This document shows, piece after piece, positions 34,959 to 44,539 of a stretch of 62,955 bases of DNA (positions are counted from its first letter, which is position 1; each line of letters starts with the position of its first letter). Below the pieces are notes generated by a model. That model had not been told where the DNA came from. It saw only the letters and a list, made by a program, of their open reading frames with translations, and did no database searches. The translations under genes and the position numbers were made by a program. Source of the DNA: Kitasatospora phosalacinea (GTDB lineage: Bacteria; Actinomycetota; Actinomycetes; Streptomycetales; Streptomycetaceae); contig NZ_JNYE01000034.1 in the NCBI RefSeq assembly GCF_000717185.1, positions 1 to 62,955 on the forward strand, in the 5' to 3' direction.

Positions 34959-35228
34959 ATGGAGTACGGTGCGGCGCGGTTCTGGAGCGGCGTGGTCGGT
35001 GTGCTGGCCGCGCTGGCCGTCACGGCCGGGTACCTGGTCGGCGGGGCCCGCCTGGTCTGGGTGGTCTCCGCGGTCGAGGTGCTGGCGGTGATGGCCTGGG
35101 TCGGCCACCGCTTCCGGGGCCGGGTCCACCGGCGCACGGCGGGCGGAGGGCCCGACGCGGCGCACTGCGAGCGCTGCCGTCGGGCCCGGGAGCGGCTGGA
35201 GGCGAAGGTCCAGCCGGTACGCCGCTGA
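34959..35228 (+). CDS. Small two-pass membrane protein
   Basis: This 89-aa protein has two transmembrane helices (about 10-30 and 33-48) and a basic cytoplasmic tail with two Cys (HCERCRR), a possible metal or redox pair. I do not recognise the family. GGGAGG precedes the ATG by 7 nt. A BldD-box-like palindrome lies just upstream. It converges with the hemolysin III-like gene. Confidence 0.75.
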   Translation: MEYGAARFWSGVVGVLAALAVTAGYLVGGARLVWVVSAVEVLAVMAWVGHRFRGRVHRRTAGGGPDAAHCERCRRARERLEAKVQPVRR

Positions 35229-35241
35229 AGGGGGGGCGGGT

Positions 35242-35901
35242 TCAGGCGGTGGCGCTGTACGCCACCAGCGACACCCCCACGTACTGCACGATGAACGCGC
35301 CCAGGGTGAGGGCGTGGAACACCTCGTGGAAGCCGAACCAGCGCGGTGACGGGTTCGGGCGCTTGAGGCCGTAGACCAGGCCGCCGGCGGTGTAGAGCAG
35401 GCCGCCGACGACGAGCAGCGTCACCACGGCCGGGCCGCCCCGGCGCAGGAAGTCCGGCAGGAAGAACACCGCCGCCCAGCCGAGGGCCACGTAGCACGGG
35501 GTGTAGAGCCAGCGCGGGGCGCCGACCCAGAACACCCGGAAGGCGATCCCGGCCAGCGCGCCGCCCCACACCAGCCACAGCAGCACCTGCTGCCGCGCGC
35601 CGTCGAGCAGCAGGATGGTGAACGGGGTGTAGGACCCGGCGATGATCAGGAAGATGTTGGCGTGGTCGAGCCGGCGCAGCACCGCCTCGCCGCGCGGGCC
35701 CCAGGTGAAGCGGTGGTACACCGCGCTCACCCCGAACAGCATCCAGGCGCTCACCGAGTAGACGACGCAGGCGATCCGCGCCGCCGTCGAGTCGGCCAGG
35801 CAGATCAACACGATTCCGGCGGCCAGGGCGGCCGGGAACATCCCGGCGTGCAGCCAGCCACGCCACTTGGGCTTCATGAGCTCCAGCGCTTCCGCGGTCA
35901 T
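35242..35901 (-). CDS. Hemolysin III / TrhA-family membrane protein
   Basis: This 219-aa protein of the PAQR/HlyIII superfamily has seven transmembrane helices and the conserved metal site residues: Ser and His in SAVYHR, Asp and His in RRLDHANI, and His pair in GFHEVFHALTLGAF. Such proteins are putative hydrolases or modulators of membrane lipids rather than toxins. I place the start at ATG 35901 on homology; ATGs at 35910 and 35952 are alternatives. Two palindromes just upstream suggest tight control. Confidence 0.85.
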   Translation of the reverse strand: MTAEALELMKPKWRGWLHAGMFPAALAAGIVLICLADSTAARIACVVYSVSAWMLFGVSAVYHRFTWGPRGEAVLRRLDHANIFLIIAGSYTPFTILLLDGARQQVLLWLVWGGALAGIAFRVFWVGAPRWLYTPCYVALGWAAVFFLPDFLRRGGPAVVTLLVVGGLLYTAGGLVYGLKRPNPSPRWFGFHEVFHALTLGAFIVQYVGVSLVAYSATA

Positions 35902-35912
35902 GGGCAGCATCT

Positions 35913-35924
35913 TACGGAACCGTA
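35913..35924. promoter_or_regulatory. Palindrome TACGG-AA-CCGTA at the hemolysin III start
   Basis: TACGGAACCGTA has perfect 5-bp arms and lies 12 nt before the preferred start codon. AT-containing promoter-like sequence (GTAACCTA on the minus strand) overlaps its upstream edge. It resembles TetR-family operators. Confidence 0.5.
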
Positions 35925-35960
35925 GGTTACTGGCGCGTAGTGAAGTGGTCATCCTCACTC

Positions 35961-35977
35961 TTGTACGCCGCGTACAA
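35961..35977. promoter_or_regulatory. 17-bp perfect palindrome in the hlyIII-pckG intergenic region
   Basis: TTGTACGCCGCGTACAA has 8-bp perfect arms and a single central base, a typical TetR-family operator form. It lies ~60 nt upstream of hlyIII and ~200 nt upstream of pckG, so either could be its target. Confidence 0.55.
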
Positions 35978-36174
35978 AACCGTCTGCGTGATCAAGGTCT
36001 CTCTGGGGCATGCGAGGAGCACCACGGGGCCACCGAATCAGACACTCTGGAGTAAAAATCTCGTCAATGACGCCAATCAGCCGAAGAAGGGGTGTCGCCC
36101 CGGGGCTACCGTGTAACCACCCTCAACCCCCGCGAAGCCGTCTCCTGGCCGAGATGGTGTGAAACGGAGCGATC

Positions 36175-38004
36175 GTGCCGCCTCAGATCTCTGCGCTCGC
36201 CGAGTCCGCGCCCACCCGCCACCAGCGCCTGGTGGACTGGGTCAACGAGATTGCCGACCTCACCCAGCCGGACCGCGTCGTCTGGTGCGACGGCTCGGAG
36301 GAGGAGTACCACCGCCTCGCCGAACAGCTCGTCGCCCAGGGCACCTTCACCAGGCTCGACCCGGCCAAGCGCCCCGGCTCCTACTACGCGGCCTCCGACC
36401 CGTCCGACGTCGCCCGCGTCGAGGACCGCACCTTCATCTGCTCCGAGCGCGAGCAGGACGCCGGCCCGACCAACCACTGGAAGGCCCCCGCCGAGATGCG
36501 CGAGGTCTTCGTCGGCGAGGACGGCCTGTTCCGCGGCGCGATGCGCGGCCGCACCATGTACGTGGTGCCGTTCTCGATGGGCCCGGTCGGCTCCCCGCTG
36601 GCCGCGTACGGCGTCGAGGTCACCGACTCCGCGTACGTCGCCGTCTCGATGCGCGTGATGACCCGGATGGGGCAGGCCGTGCTCGACCAGCTCGGCGAGG
36701 ACGGCGAGTTCGTCAAGGCCGTGCACACGGTCGGCGCCCCGCTCGCCGAGGGCCAGGACGACGTGCCGTGGCCGTGCAACAGCACCAAGTACATCTCGCA
36801 CTTCCCGGAGACCAGGGAGATCTGGTCCTACGGCTCCGGCTACGGCGGCAACGCCCTGCTCGGCAAGAAGTGCTACGCGCTGCGGATCGCCTCCACCATG
36901 GCCCGCGACGAGGGCTGGCTGGCCGAGCACATGCTGATCCTCAAGCTCACCCCGCCCTCCGGCGAGGTCAAGTACGTCGCCGCCGCGTTCCCGTCCGCCT
37001 GCGGCAAGACCAACCTGGCCATGCTCCAGCCGACCGTCCCCGGCTGGAAGGTCGAGACGATCGGCGACGACATCGCCTGGATGCGGTTCGGCGCCGACGG
37101 GCGGCTCTACGCGATCAACCCGGAGGCGGGCTTCTTCGGCGTCGCCCCCGGCACCGGCGAGGACACCAACGCCAACGCGATCAAGACCCTCTGGGGCAAC
37201 ACCGTCTTCACCAACGTCGCCCTCACCGACGACGGCGACGTGTGGTGGGAGGGCCTCACCGAGGAGCCGCCCGCGCACCTCACCGACTGGCGCGGCAACG
37301 ACTGGACGCCCGCGTCCGGCACCCCCGCCGCCCACCCCAACGCGCGCTTCGCCGTCCCCGCGGCGCAGTGCCCGACCATCGCCCCCGAGTGGGAGGACCA
37401 GGCCGGCGTCCCGATCTCGGCGATCCTGTTCGGCGGCCGCCGGGCCACCGCCGTCCCGCTGGTCACCGAGTCCTTCGACTGGCAGCACGGCGTCTTCCTC
37501 GGCGCCAACATCGCCTCCGAGAAGACCGCCGCCGCCGAGGGCACCGTCGGCGAGCTGCGCCGCGACCCGTTCGCGATGCTGCCGTTCTGCGGCTACAACA
37601 TGGGCGACTACTTCGCGCACTGGCTGAAGGTCGGCGCCGACGCGGACGCCGCCAAGCTGCCGAAGATCTACTACGTCAACTGGTTCCGGAAGAACGCCGA
37701 CGGCCAGTTCGTGTGGCCCGGCTACGGCGAGAACAGCCGCGTCCTGAAGTGGATCGTCGAGCGCCTGGAGGGCACTGCGGCGGGCGTCGAGACCCCGATC
37801 GGCGTGCTGCCCGAGGTCGACGGCTTCGACCTGGACGGGCTGGAGCTCACCGACGCCGACCGGGAGCTGCTGTTCACGGTCGACAGGGAGATCTGGAAGC
37901 AGGAGGCCGCACTCGTCCCGGCCCACCTGGAGCTGTTCGGCGAGCACACCCCGCGCGAGCTGTGGGACGAGTACCGCGCGCTGGTCGAGCGGCTCGGCGC
38001 CTGA
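36175..38004 (+). CDS. pckG: Phosphoenolpyruvate carboxykinase (GTP)
   Basis: This 609-aa enzyme converts oxaloacetate and GTP to PEP, CO2 and GDP in gluconeogenesis. The P-loop-like kinase motif [13 protein letters not shown], the GTP-type [15 protein letters not shown] block and the FGGRR motif identify the GTP class rather than the ATP class. GTG at 36175 has GGAG 6 nt upstream. A strong bidirectional terminator follows at 38026. Confidence 0.96.
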   Translation: MPPQISALAESAPTRHQRLVDWVNEIADLTQPDRVVWCDGSEEEYHRLAEQLVAQGTFTRLDPAKRPGSYYAASDPSDVARVEDRTFICSEREQDAGPTNHWKAPAEMREVFVGEDGLFRGAMRGRTMYVVPFSMGPVGSPLAAYGVEVTDSAYVAVSMRVMTRMGQAVLDQLGEDGEFVKAVHTVGAPLAEGQDDVPWPCNSTKYISHFPETREIWSYGSGYGGNALLGKKCYALRIASTMARDEGWLAEHMLILKLTPPSGEVKYVAAAFPSACGKTNLAMLQPTVPGWKVETIGDDIAWMRFGADGRLYAINPEAGFFGVAPGTGEDTNANAIKTLWGNTVFTNVALTDDGDVWWEGLTEEPPAHLTDWRGNDWTPASGTPAAHPNARFAVPAAQCPTIAPEWEDQAGVPISAILFGGRRATAVPLVTESFDWQHGVFLGANIASEKTAAAEGTVGELRRDPFAMLPFCGYNMGDYFAHWLKVGADADAAKLPKIYYVNWFRKNADGQFVWPGYGENSRVLKWIVERLEGTAAGVETPIGVLPEVDGFDLDGLELTDADRELLFTVDREIWKQEAALVPAHLELFGEHTPRELWDEYRALVERLGA

Positions 38005-38025
38005 CCCCACCGGCACCTGACGGAA

Positions 38026-38063
38026 CGTTCGCCCCGCACCCCGGAAGGGGTGCGGGGCGAACG
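38026..38063. terminator. Bidirectional terminator between pckG and alaT
   Basis: A perfect 17-bp stem (38026-38042 with 38047-38063) is closed by a GGAA tetraloop and sits between convergent genes. Confidence 0.85.
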
Positions 38064-38075
38064 CGCGTGCGGCCG

Positions 38076-39290
38076 CTACGGCTGGGAGTACCCGGCCAGG
38101 AAGTCGCCGATCCGGGTGACCGCGTCCGTGATGTCGTCCGGGTGCGGCAGGGTGACCAGCCGGAAGTGGTCCGGGTCGGGCCAGTTGAAGCCGGTGCCCT
38201 GGACGATCAGGATCCGCTGGGCGCGCAGCAGGTCCAGGACCATCTGCGCGTCGTCCTTGATCTTGTAGACCTGCGGGTCGAGCCGCGGGAAGGCGTACAG
38301 CGCGCCCTTCGGCTTGACGCAGGAGACGCCGGGGATCTCGTTCAGCAGCCTGTACGCCGCGTCCCGGGAGGCGAGCAGCCGGCCGCCGGGCAGGATCAGG
38401 TCCCGGATGGACTGCCGTCCGCCGAGCGCCGCGGCGACCGCGTGCTGGGCGGGCATGTTGGCGCACAGCCGCATCGAGGCGAGCACGTTGAGGCCCTCGA
38501 TGTAGGAGCGGGCCCGGTGCCGGTCGCCGGAGAGCACCATCCAGCCGGAGCGGAAGCCCGCCACCCGGTAGGACTTGGACATGCCGTTGAAGGTGACGCA
38601 GAACAGGTCGGGCGCCAGGGTGGCCAGCGGGGTGTGCTCCACCCCGTCGTAGAGGATCTTGTCGTAGATCTCGTCCGCGTAGACCACCAGCTTGTGCCGG
38701 CGGGCGAGTTCGACCAGGCCCTCCAGCAGCTCCTTCGGGTACACCGCGCCGGTCGGGTTGTTCGGGTTGATCACCACGATCGCCCGGGTGCGGTCGGTGA
38801 TCTTCGCCGCGATGTCCGCCAGGTCCGGGTACCACTCGGCCTGCTCGTCGCAGCGGTAGTGCACCGCGGTGCCGCCGGCCAGCGAGACCGAGGCCGTCCA
38901 CAGCGGGTAGTCGGGCGCTGGGACGAGCACCTCGTCGCCGTCGTCCAGCAGCGCGGTCATGGCGAGCTGGATCAACTCCGAGACGCCGTTGCCGAGGTAC
39001 ACGTCGTCGACGGTCAGGCCGTGCAGGCCGCGCTCCTCGTAGTGCATGACCACGGCGCGGCGCGCCGAGAGCAGGCCCTTCGAATCGCCGTAGCCGTGCG
39101 CGGAGTTGAGGTTGCGGAGGATGTCCTGGAGGATCTCTGGCGGCGCCTCGAAGCCGAACGCGGCGGGGTTGCCGGTGTTGAGCTTCAGGATGCGGTGGCC
39201 CTGGTCCTCCAGCCGCATCGCCTCGTCGAGCACCGGACCGCGGATGTCGTAGCAGACATTGGCGAGCTTGCTGGACTGGATGACCTGCAT
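38076..39290 (-). CDS. Alanine-type aminotransferase (AlaT-like)
   Basis: This 404-aa class I PLP aminotransferase probably interconverts alanine and pyruvate with glutamate/2-oxoglutarate. It shows NPNNPTGAVYP, YADEIYDKILYDG and the Schiff-base lysine in GMSKSYRVAGFRSGW, all typical of the E. coli AlaA/mycobacterial AspC-AlaT group. Next to pckG this links pyruvate-family amino acids with gluconeogenesis, though the genes are convergent, not co-transcribed. Confidence 0.88.
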   Translation of the reverse strand: MQVIQSSKLANVCYDIRGPVLDEAMRLEDQGHRILKLNTGNPAAFGFEAPPEILQDILRNLNSAHGYGDSKGLLSARRAVVMHYEERGLHGLTVDDVYLGNGVSELIQLAMTALLDDGDEVLVPAPDYPLWTASVSLAGGTAVHYRCDEQAEWYPDLADIAAKITDRTRAIVVINPNNPTGAVYPKELLEGLVELARRHKLVVYADEIYDKILYDGVEHTPLATLAPDLFCVTFNGMSKSYRVAGFRSGWMVLSGDRHRARSYIEGLNVLASMRLCANMPAQHAVAAALGGRQSIRDLILPGGRLLASRDAAYRLLNEIPGVSCVKPKGALYAFPRLDPQVYKIKDDAQMVLDLLRAQRILIVQGTGFNWPDPDHFRLVTLPHPDDITDAVTRIGDFLAGYSQP

Positions 39291-39407
39291 ACCCGCCTAC
39301 TTTACGGGCGCGTCACACCGATCACCGAGTGCTGTTCGCCACCTGGACACGGACGGGCGAACCGCCCCGGGCGGTAGGGTCGCGGCGGACCGCCAGGGGA
39401 GGGCCGG

Positions 39408-40082
39408 ATGCTCGCAGCAGTGGTCGGAGCCGCAGTCGGACTGTGCGCGGGGGTGCCGCTGCGGGCGGCCGCCACCAGGTACGCGGTGCCGCCCGGCGAG
39501 CCCCGGCGCAGCTGCCTGCCCACCCCGTACGGCCGCTGCCCGCGGCACGGCGAGCGGCGGGTCGGCCCGCCGCCGCTGAGCGTCGAGGCGGTCGCCGCGG
39601 TGCTCGGCGCGGTGCTCGGCGCCTGGGCGCCGGGCCGCTGGCTGCCGCTGCTGGTCTGGCTGGCCCTGTTCGGCACCGTCCTGGGCTTCGTGGACGCCGC
39701 GGTCAAGCGGCTGCCGGACGCCCTCACCCTGCCGCTGTTCCTCGGCACCGCCGTGCTGGTGCCGCTCACCGACCGCGACCCGGCGGTGTGGCTGCGCTGC
39801 GCCCTGGCCGCGGGCGGCCTCGGCCTGCTCTTCCTGCTGATGGCGCTGCTGGCCCCGCTGGGCCTGGGCGACGCCAAGCTGGCGCCGAGCCTGGGTGCGG
39901 TCCTCGGCCTGGCGGGCTGGCGGGCGGTGTACGGCGGCCTCTTCTACATGTGGCTCGTCGCGGGGCTGTGGGCGGTGACGCTGCTGGTGCTGCGCCGGGC
40001 GGGCCGCCGCAGCGAACTGGCCTTCGGCCCGGCGATGCTGCTGGGCACCCTGGCGGCCCTGCTGGCGGCGGCCCACCGCTGA
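39408..40082 (+). CDS. Prepilin peptidase (A24 family)
   Basis: This 224-aa polytopic membrane protease cleaves and often N-methylates type IV prepilin-like leaders. The two catalytic aspartates are in FVDAAVKRLPD and in the GxGD-type motif GLGDAKL. Unlike proteobacterial PilD it lacks the N-terminal four-Cys domain, though a Cys-rich patch (RRSCLPTPYGRCPRHG) is a partial trace. GGGAGG precedes the ATG. No pilin or tad genes lie nearby. Confidence 0.82.
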   Translation: MLAAVVGAAVGLCAGVPLRAAATRYAVPPGEPRRSCLPTPYGRCPRHGERRVGPPPLSVEAVAAVLGAVLGAWAPGRWLPLLVWLALFGTVLGFVDAAVKRLPDALTLPLFLGTAVLVPLTDRDPAVWLRCALAAGGLGLLFLLMALLAPLGLGDAKLAPSLGAVLGLAGWRAVYGGLFYMWLVAGLWAVTLLVLRRAGRRSELAFGPAMLLGTLAALLAAAHR

Positions 40083-40136
40083 GGCCCGGCGCTGAAGTCC
40101 GGCGCTGAAGTCCGGTGCCCGGTCCGGGGAATGGGC

Positions 40137-40171
40137 GGGGCCCGCCGTACCCCAGCGGTACGACGGGCCCC
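40137..40171. terminator. Terminator between prepilin peptidase and chitinase genes
   Basis: A 15-bp stem with one mismatch (40137-40151 with 40157-40171) and a 5-nt loop lies between convergent genes. Confidence 0.7.
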
Positions 40172-40221
40172 TGTGCGTGCGCCCACCCCACCCTCGAGGA
40201 GCGGCGCACTGGCTCTGCGTG

Positions 40222-41829
40222 TTACGGCATGGCGTGCGCGAAGGCGCCGACGTTGTTGGAGAAGTCGTTGCCGTTGTTGGCGTCCCAGTTGGTCGACCAG
40301 GTCATCGCGCCGCGGATGGTCGGCCACTTGGCCGGCGGGACGAAGCTGCCGCAGTGGTTGCCGGTGGCCAGGCAGTCCAGCGCGTTGTTCACCACGGTGG
40401 AGTTGACGTAGCCGCCGCCCGCCGCCTTGGTGGAGGCCGGGACGCCGATGCCGACCTGGTCCGGACGCAGGCCGCCCTGGATGTGGGTGCAGACCTGCGC
40501 GGTGATGAAGTCGATGGTGCCCTGGGTGTACACCTTGCCGTCGCAGCCGTTCATGCCGCCCGAGTTGTAGAACTGGGTGTTGACGACGGTCAGGATGTCC
40601 TTGGTGGCGAGCGCCAGCTGGAAGTACGCACCGGCGGTGGAGTACATCCCGATGGTCTCGGGCGCCATGGTCAGGATGAAGCCGGAGCCGACCTTGGCCT
40701 GCAGGGTGTGCAGCGCCTGCGACATGTAGGTCGCGTTGACGCCGTTCTCCAGGTCGACGTCGATGCCGTCGAAGCCGTACTGCTGGATCAGCTTGTAGGC
40801 CGAGTCGGAGAACGCGGTGGCGGCGGCGGAGCTGGCCACCGAGATGGCGCCGTTCTGGCCGCCGATGGAGAGGACGACCTTCTTGCCGGCCGCGTGCTTG
40901 GCGGCGATGTCGGCCTTGAAGTCGGCGTCGGTGTAGCCGCCGAGCTTGGTGGCCAGCGCCGGGTCCAGGGTGAAGGAGATCGCGCCCTGGGTGGTGGTCG
41001 AGTCGGCGAAGGAGACCGCGATGATGTCGTACGCGGACTGCACGTCGCGCAGCCTCTGCACGGTCGAGCCGTTGTCGAAGTTCTGCCAGTAGCCGGTCAG
41101 GACGTGCTTCGGCAGGCCGGTGTTCGGCGGGGTGGTGGTCGCCGAGGAGGACGGGCTGGGCGAGGAGGACGCCGAGGCCGACGGGGAGGCGCTCTGCGAG
41201 GGCGAGGCCGACGCGGAGGGCGAGGCGCTCCTGCTCGGCGAGGCGGAGGCCGACGGCGAGGCCGAGGTGGCGGAGGCCGACGGGGTCGGGGTGGCGGTGC
41301 CGCCCGGGCCGATCAGCTGGATGTCGTCCGCGTAGTACGTGGGCTGGCCGTACCAGCCGTGGACGTACAGCGTGACGCTGGTGGTGCCGGCGCCGGTGGT
41401 GAAGGTGGTGTTCAGCTGGTTCCAGGCGCTCTGCGCGGACCAGGTGGACGGGTCGGTGCCGCCGGTGCCGCGGGCGCCCAGGTAGACGTACTGGCCCTGG
41501 ACCCACCCGTTGAGGGTGTAGGCCGTGTTGGGGAGGACCGAGACGGTCTGGGTGCACTCCGCGGTGTCGCTCGCGCCGGGGGTGGCGGCCAGGGCGCCGG
41601 TGCCCGAGTGCACCGGGGTGGAGACCGTGCTGGTGGTGCCGACGCACTTCCAGCCCGCCAGGCCGGAGTCGAAGCCGCCGTTGCTGACCAGGTTGCCGAC
41701 CGCGGCGTTCGCGCCGCCGGCCGACAGGGCCAGGCCGGTGCCGGCCAGGGCCAGCGCGGTCGCGGTGGCGAGGACGGCCGGGATCTTGTTGCGGCGCCGG
41801 TGGGACGGCTGCTGCAGGGTACGGGCCAT
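40222..41829 (-). CDS. Secreted chitinase (CBM + GH18)
   Basis: This 535-aa exported enzyme hydrolyses chitin. A signal peptide (1-42, ANA-A) is followed by a CenC-like carbohydrate-binding domain (~43-178). Next is a long Ser/Ala/Pro repeat linker (SASPS units, ~180-235), then a GH18 barrel with the catalytic DxxDxDxE as DGIDVDLE. Similar architecture occurs in Streptomyces chitinases of the ChiC/ChiD type. GGAG is 7 nt before the ATG. A DasR-type operator lies ~135 nt upstream, giving control by GlcNAc availability. Confidence 0.92.
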   Translation of the reverse strand: MARTLQQPSHRRRNKIPAVLATATALALAGTGLALSAGGANAAVGNLVSNGGFDSGLAGWKCVGTTSTVSTPVHSGTGALAATPGASDTAECTQTVSVLPNTAYTLNGWVQGQYVYLGARGTGGTDPSTWSAQSAWNQLNTTFTTGAGTTSVTLYVHGWYGQPTYYADDIQLIGPGGTATPTPSASATSASPSASASPSRSASPSASASPSQSASPSASASSSPSPSSSATTTPPNTGLPKHVLTGYWQNFDNGSTVQRLRDVQSAYDIIAVSFADSTTTQGAISFTLDPALATKLGGYTDADFKADIAAKHAAGKKVVLSIGGQNGAISVASSAAATAFSDSAYKLIQQYGFDGIDVDLENGVNATYMSQALHTLQAKVGSGFILTMAPETIGMYSTAGAYFQLALATKDILTVVNTQFYNSGGMNGCDGKVYTQGTIDFITAQVCTHIQGGLRPDQVGIGVPASTKAAGGGYVNSTVVNNALDCLATGNHCGSFVPPAKWPTIRGAMTWSTNWDANNGNDFSNNVGAFAHAMP

Positions 41830-41963
41830 GACAGGCTCCAGTGCAGGGGAGTGGGGGTGTGGGGTGTGGGGAGGCACGCTGGGGAGATCGGGGGGAGAGC
41901 CGCCGCGGTGGGGGTCGCGGCGGCTCCGCTGTGGGGGAGGGTCCGCTGTGGTGCTGCTCACAC

Positions 41964-41979
41964 GCTGGACTAGACCAAT
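41964..41979 (-). promoter_or_regulatory. DasR-responsive element (dre) of the chitinase gene
   Basis: Read on the minus strand the site is ATTGGTCTAGTCCAGC, matching the dre consensus ACTGGTCTAGACCAGT at 12-13 of 16 positions. A -35-like TTGACG lies just upstream (41985-41990). It also matches the direct-repeat motif known at Streptomyces chitinase promoters. Confidence 0.75.
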
Positions 41980-42167
41980 GGCAAGCGTCAAGACCCGGAA
42001 TCCGGTTTAGGGGCCGTTTAAGGATTCGGATACCGTTCCGTAGCTTGGCCCGTGCGCGCACTGTGACAAGACCGGTACCTGCGGTTTTGCTGCGCGCAAA
42101 CCCGGGCGGAGTAGGCTGCCGCAGGGATTTCGCACCCGGAGCAATCAGTACGGAGAGGCCGTTCACG

Positions 42168-42962
42168 ATGGGTCTGCGCGATGTGGTGGAACGCACGCCG
42201 GGGCTGCGCACCCTGCTGGACAAGGCCTACCGGCTGTACGGCCGCCGGGTCGAGGTGCACCTGGCCAACACCCCGCACCACATCGGCGTGATCCTGGACG
42301 GCAACCGGCGCTGGGCCAAGGCCACCGGCGGCACCACCGCGTACGGGCACCAGCGCGGCGCCGACAAGATCGGCGAGTTCCTGGGCTGGTGCGCGGAGAC
42401 CGACGTCCGGGTGGTCACCCTGTGGATGCTCTCCACCGACAACCTGGCCCGCCCCGCCGCGGAGCTCGTCCCGCTGCTCGGCATCATCGAGGACACCGTG
42501 CGGGGCCTGGCCGAGGCCGGCCGCTGGAAGGTCCACCCGGTCGGCGCCCTCGACCTGCTGCCCGCCCGCACCGCCGAACTGCTCAAGCGCGCCGCCCAGG
42601 ACACCGCGCACGTCGACGGCCTGACCGTCAACGTCGCGGTCGGCTACGGCGGCCGCCAGGAGATCGCCGACGCCGTCCGCTCCCTGCTGCAGGAGCACGC
42701 GGGCCGCGGCACCTCGATCGAGGAGCTGGCCGAGGTCCTCGACGTCGAGCACATCGCGGAGCACCTCTACACCAAGGGGCAGCCCGACCCGGACCTGGTG
42801 ATCCGCACCTCCGGCGAGCAGCGGTTGTCCGGTTTCCTGCTCTGGCAGTCCGCGCACAGCGAGTTCTACTTCTGCGAGGCCTACTGGCCGGCCTTCCGGA
42901 AGGTCGACTTCCTGCGGGCGCTGCGCGACTACCAGCAGCGCAACCGGCGGATGGGGCGCTGA
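42168..42962 (+). CDS. uppS: Isoprenyl (cis-prenyl) transferase, UppS family
   Basis: This 264-aa cis-prenyltransferase makes polyprenyl diphosphate lipid carriers for cell-wall synthesis. It has the catalytic HIGVILDGNRRWAK motif and the C-terminal RTSGEQRLSGFLLWQSAHSEFYF block. The N-terminal ~35 residues form an extra amphipathic region seen in actinobacterial members. The product chain length (short Z,E-FPP or long decaprenyl) cannot be told from sequence alone. Confidence 0.92.
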   Translation: MGLRDVVERTPGLRTLLDKAYRLYGRRVEVHLANTPHHIGVILDGNRRWAKATGGTTAYGHQRGADKIGEFLGWCAETDVRVVTLWMLSTDNLARPAAELVPLLGIIEDTVRGLAEAGRWKVHPVGALDLLPARTAELLKRAAQDTAHVDGLTVNVAVGYGGRQEIADAVRSLLQEHAGRGTSIEELAEVLDVEHIAEHLYTKGQPDPDLVIRTSGEQRLSGFLLWQSAHSEFYFCEAYWPAFRKVDFLRALRDYQQRNRRMGR

Positions 42963-43120
42963 CCGCGGGTCAGGTTCCACTACCCCTGGTACGGGTGGGA
43001 AAACGTTCGCCTGTCGTGATCCCGCCGTTCGCTCCGGCGCGAATGCGGGGCCCCTCGCCTGGGAACACTCCCTTCAGACCGTCCCCCCGGCCAGCGGGGC
43101 CGCGGGGAACGGTGGGCCGC

Positions 43121-43139
43121 GGGTGACGTCGGGTCACCC
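43121..43139. promoter_or_regulatory. Inverted repeat upstream of phoH
   Basis: GGGTGAC and GTCACCC are separated by 5 nt, 15 nt before the phoH start and next to its ribosome-binding site. The TNAC-N5-GTNA layout is compatible with a weak BldD box, with two central mismatches, or with an RNA hairpin. Confidence 0.3.
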
Positions 43140-43153
43140 GCTCTGGAGGGCTA

Positions 43154-44485
43154 GTGGTCAGTTCCAAGAGCCGCCGGACACCTGACCGGCGCACGTACGT
43201 CCTCGACACCAGCGTGCTCCTGGCCGACCCCCTCGCGATGACGCGCTTCGAGGAGCACGAAGTGGTCCTCCCGGTCGTCGTGGTGACGGAGTTGGAGGCC
43301 AAGCGGCACCATCCGGAGCTGGGCTACTTCGCCCGTCAGGCGCTGCGGATGCTGGACGACTACCGGGTCCGGCACGGCCGGCTGGACGAGCCGATCCCGG
43401 TCGGCGAGCTCGGCGGCACCATCCGGGTCGAGCTGAACCACTCCGACACCTCGATCCTCCCGGCCGGCTACCGGGTCGGCGGCGGCGAGGCCGACACCCG
43501 GATCCTCGCGGTCGCCCGCAACCTCCAGGCCGAGGGCTACGACGTCACGGTGGTCTCCAAGGACCTGCCGCTGCGGATCAAGGCGAGCTCGGTCGGCCTG
43601 CTGGCCGAGGAGTACCGGGCCGAGCTGGCGATCACCTCCGGCTGGACGGGCATGACCGAACTGCACGTCCCCGCGGACCAGGTGGACCAGCTGTTCGCCG
43701 GCCAGGAGCACGCCCTGCAGGTCGAGGGCGCCGAGCAGCTCCCCGTCCACACCGGCCTGGTGCTGCACTCCGAGCGCGGCCGGGCGCTGGGCCGGGTCGC
43801 CCCCGACGGCCGGGTGCAGCTGGTGCGCGGCGACCGCGAGGCGTTCGGCCTGCGCGGCCGCAGCGCCGAGCAGCGGATCGCCCTCGACCTGCTGCTCGAC
43901 CCGGAGATCGGCATCATCTCGATGGGCGGCCGGGCCGGCACCGGCAAGTCCGCGCTCGCCCTGTGCGCCGGCCTCGAAGCCGTCCTGGAGCGCCGCCAGC
44001 ACCGCAAGGTGATGGTCTTCCGCCCGCTGTACGCGGTCGGCGGCCAGGAGCTCGGCTACCTGCCCGGCAGCGAGGCCGAGAAGATGGGCCCCTGGGCCCA
44101 GGCGGTCTTCGACACCCTCTCCGCCGTCACCACGCCCGACGTGATCGAGGAGGTCATCTCCCGCGGCATGCTGGAGGTCCTGCCGCTCACCCACATCCGC
44201 GGCCGCTCGCTGCACGACGCCTTCGTGATCGTGGACGAGGCCCAGTCGCTGGAGCGCAACGTGCTGCTCACGGTGCTCTCCCGGATCGGCCAGAACTCCC
44301 GCGTGGTCCTCACCCACGACGTCGCCCAGCGCGACAACCTGCGGGTCGGCCGGTACGACGGGGTGGTCGCCGTGGTCGAGAAGCTGAAGGGCCACCCGCT
44401 GTTCGCCCACGTCACGCTCACGCGGTCGGAGCGCTCGCCGATCGCCGCCCTGGTGACCGAGATGCTGGAGGACATCCAGCCCTAG
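43154..44485 (+). CDS. PhoH2 protein (PIN ribonuclease + PhoH ATPase/helicase)
   Basis: This 443-aa protein fuses an N-terminal PIN RNase domain (~15-150, [12 protein letters not shown] with metal-binding Asp and later acidic residues) to a PhoH ATPase domain (~245-440). The ATPase has Walker [11 protein letters not shown] and Walker [10 protein letters not shown]. PhoH2 enzymes unwind and cleave RNA and resemble toxin modules. GTG at 43154 follows GGAGG by 6 nt. No antitoxin-like gene (PhoAT) is adjacent. Confidence 0.92.
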   Translation: MVSSKSRRTPDRRTYVLDTSVLLADPLAMTRFEEHEVVLPVVVVTELEAKRHHPELGYFARQALRMLDDYRVRHGRLDEPIPVGELGGTIRVELNHSDTSILPAGYRVGGGEADTRILAVARNLQAEGYDVTVVSKDLPLRIKASSVGLLAEEYRAELAITSGWTGMTELHVPADQVDQLFAGQEHALQVEGAEQLPVHTGLVLHSERGRALGRVAPDGRVQLVRGDREAFGLRGRSAEQRIALDLLLDPEIGIISMGGRAGTGKSALALCAGLEAVLERRQHRKVMVFRPLYAVGGQELGYLPGSEAEKMGPWAQAVFDTLSAVTTPDVIEEVISRGMLEVLPLTHIRGRSLHDAFVIVDEAQSLERNVLLTVLSRIGQNSRVVLTHDVAQRDNLRVGRYDGVVAVVEKLKGHPLFAHVTLTRSERSPIAALVTEMLEDIQP

Positions 44486-44509
44486 GCATAACCGGACACA
44501 ACGGGGCAA

Positions 44510-44538
44510 AGGGGCCTGGCGCATAGCGTCAGGCCCCT
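44510..44538 (+). terminator. Terminator after phoH
   Basis: A 9-bp perfect stem AGGGGCCTG/CAGGCCCCT encloses an 11-nt loop and starts 24 nt after the phoH stop. Confidence 0.7.
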
Positions 44539-44539
44539 G

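Noticed and set aside
36106..38901. Long antisense open frame over pckG and the aminotransferase
   Set aside because: It is the antisense shadow of pckG with Val/Gly/Arg-rich low complexity and no family resemblance.
36159..39377. Very long + strand frame overlapping pckG and alaT
   Set aside because: It is out of frame with pckG and antisense to alaT; typical of GC-rich coding DNA.
43154..44485. PhoH2 as a toxin-antitoxin pair
   Set aside because: No small upstream antitoxin-like reading frame adjoins it; the preceding gene is uppS with a 190-nt gap.
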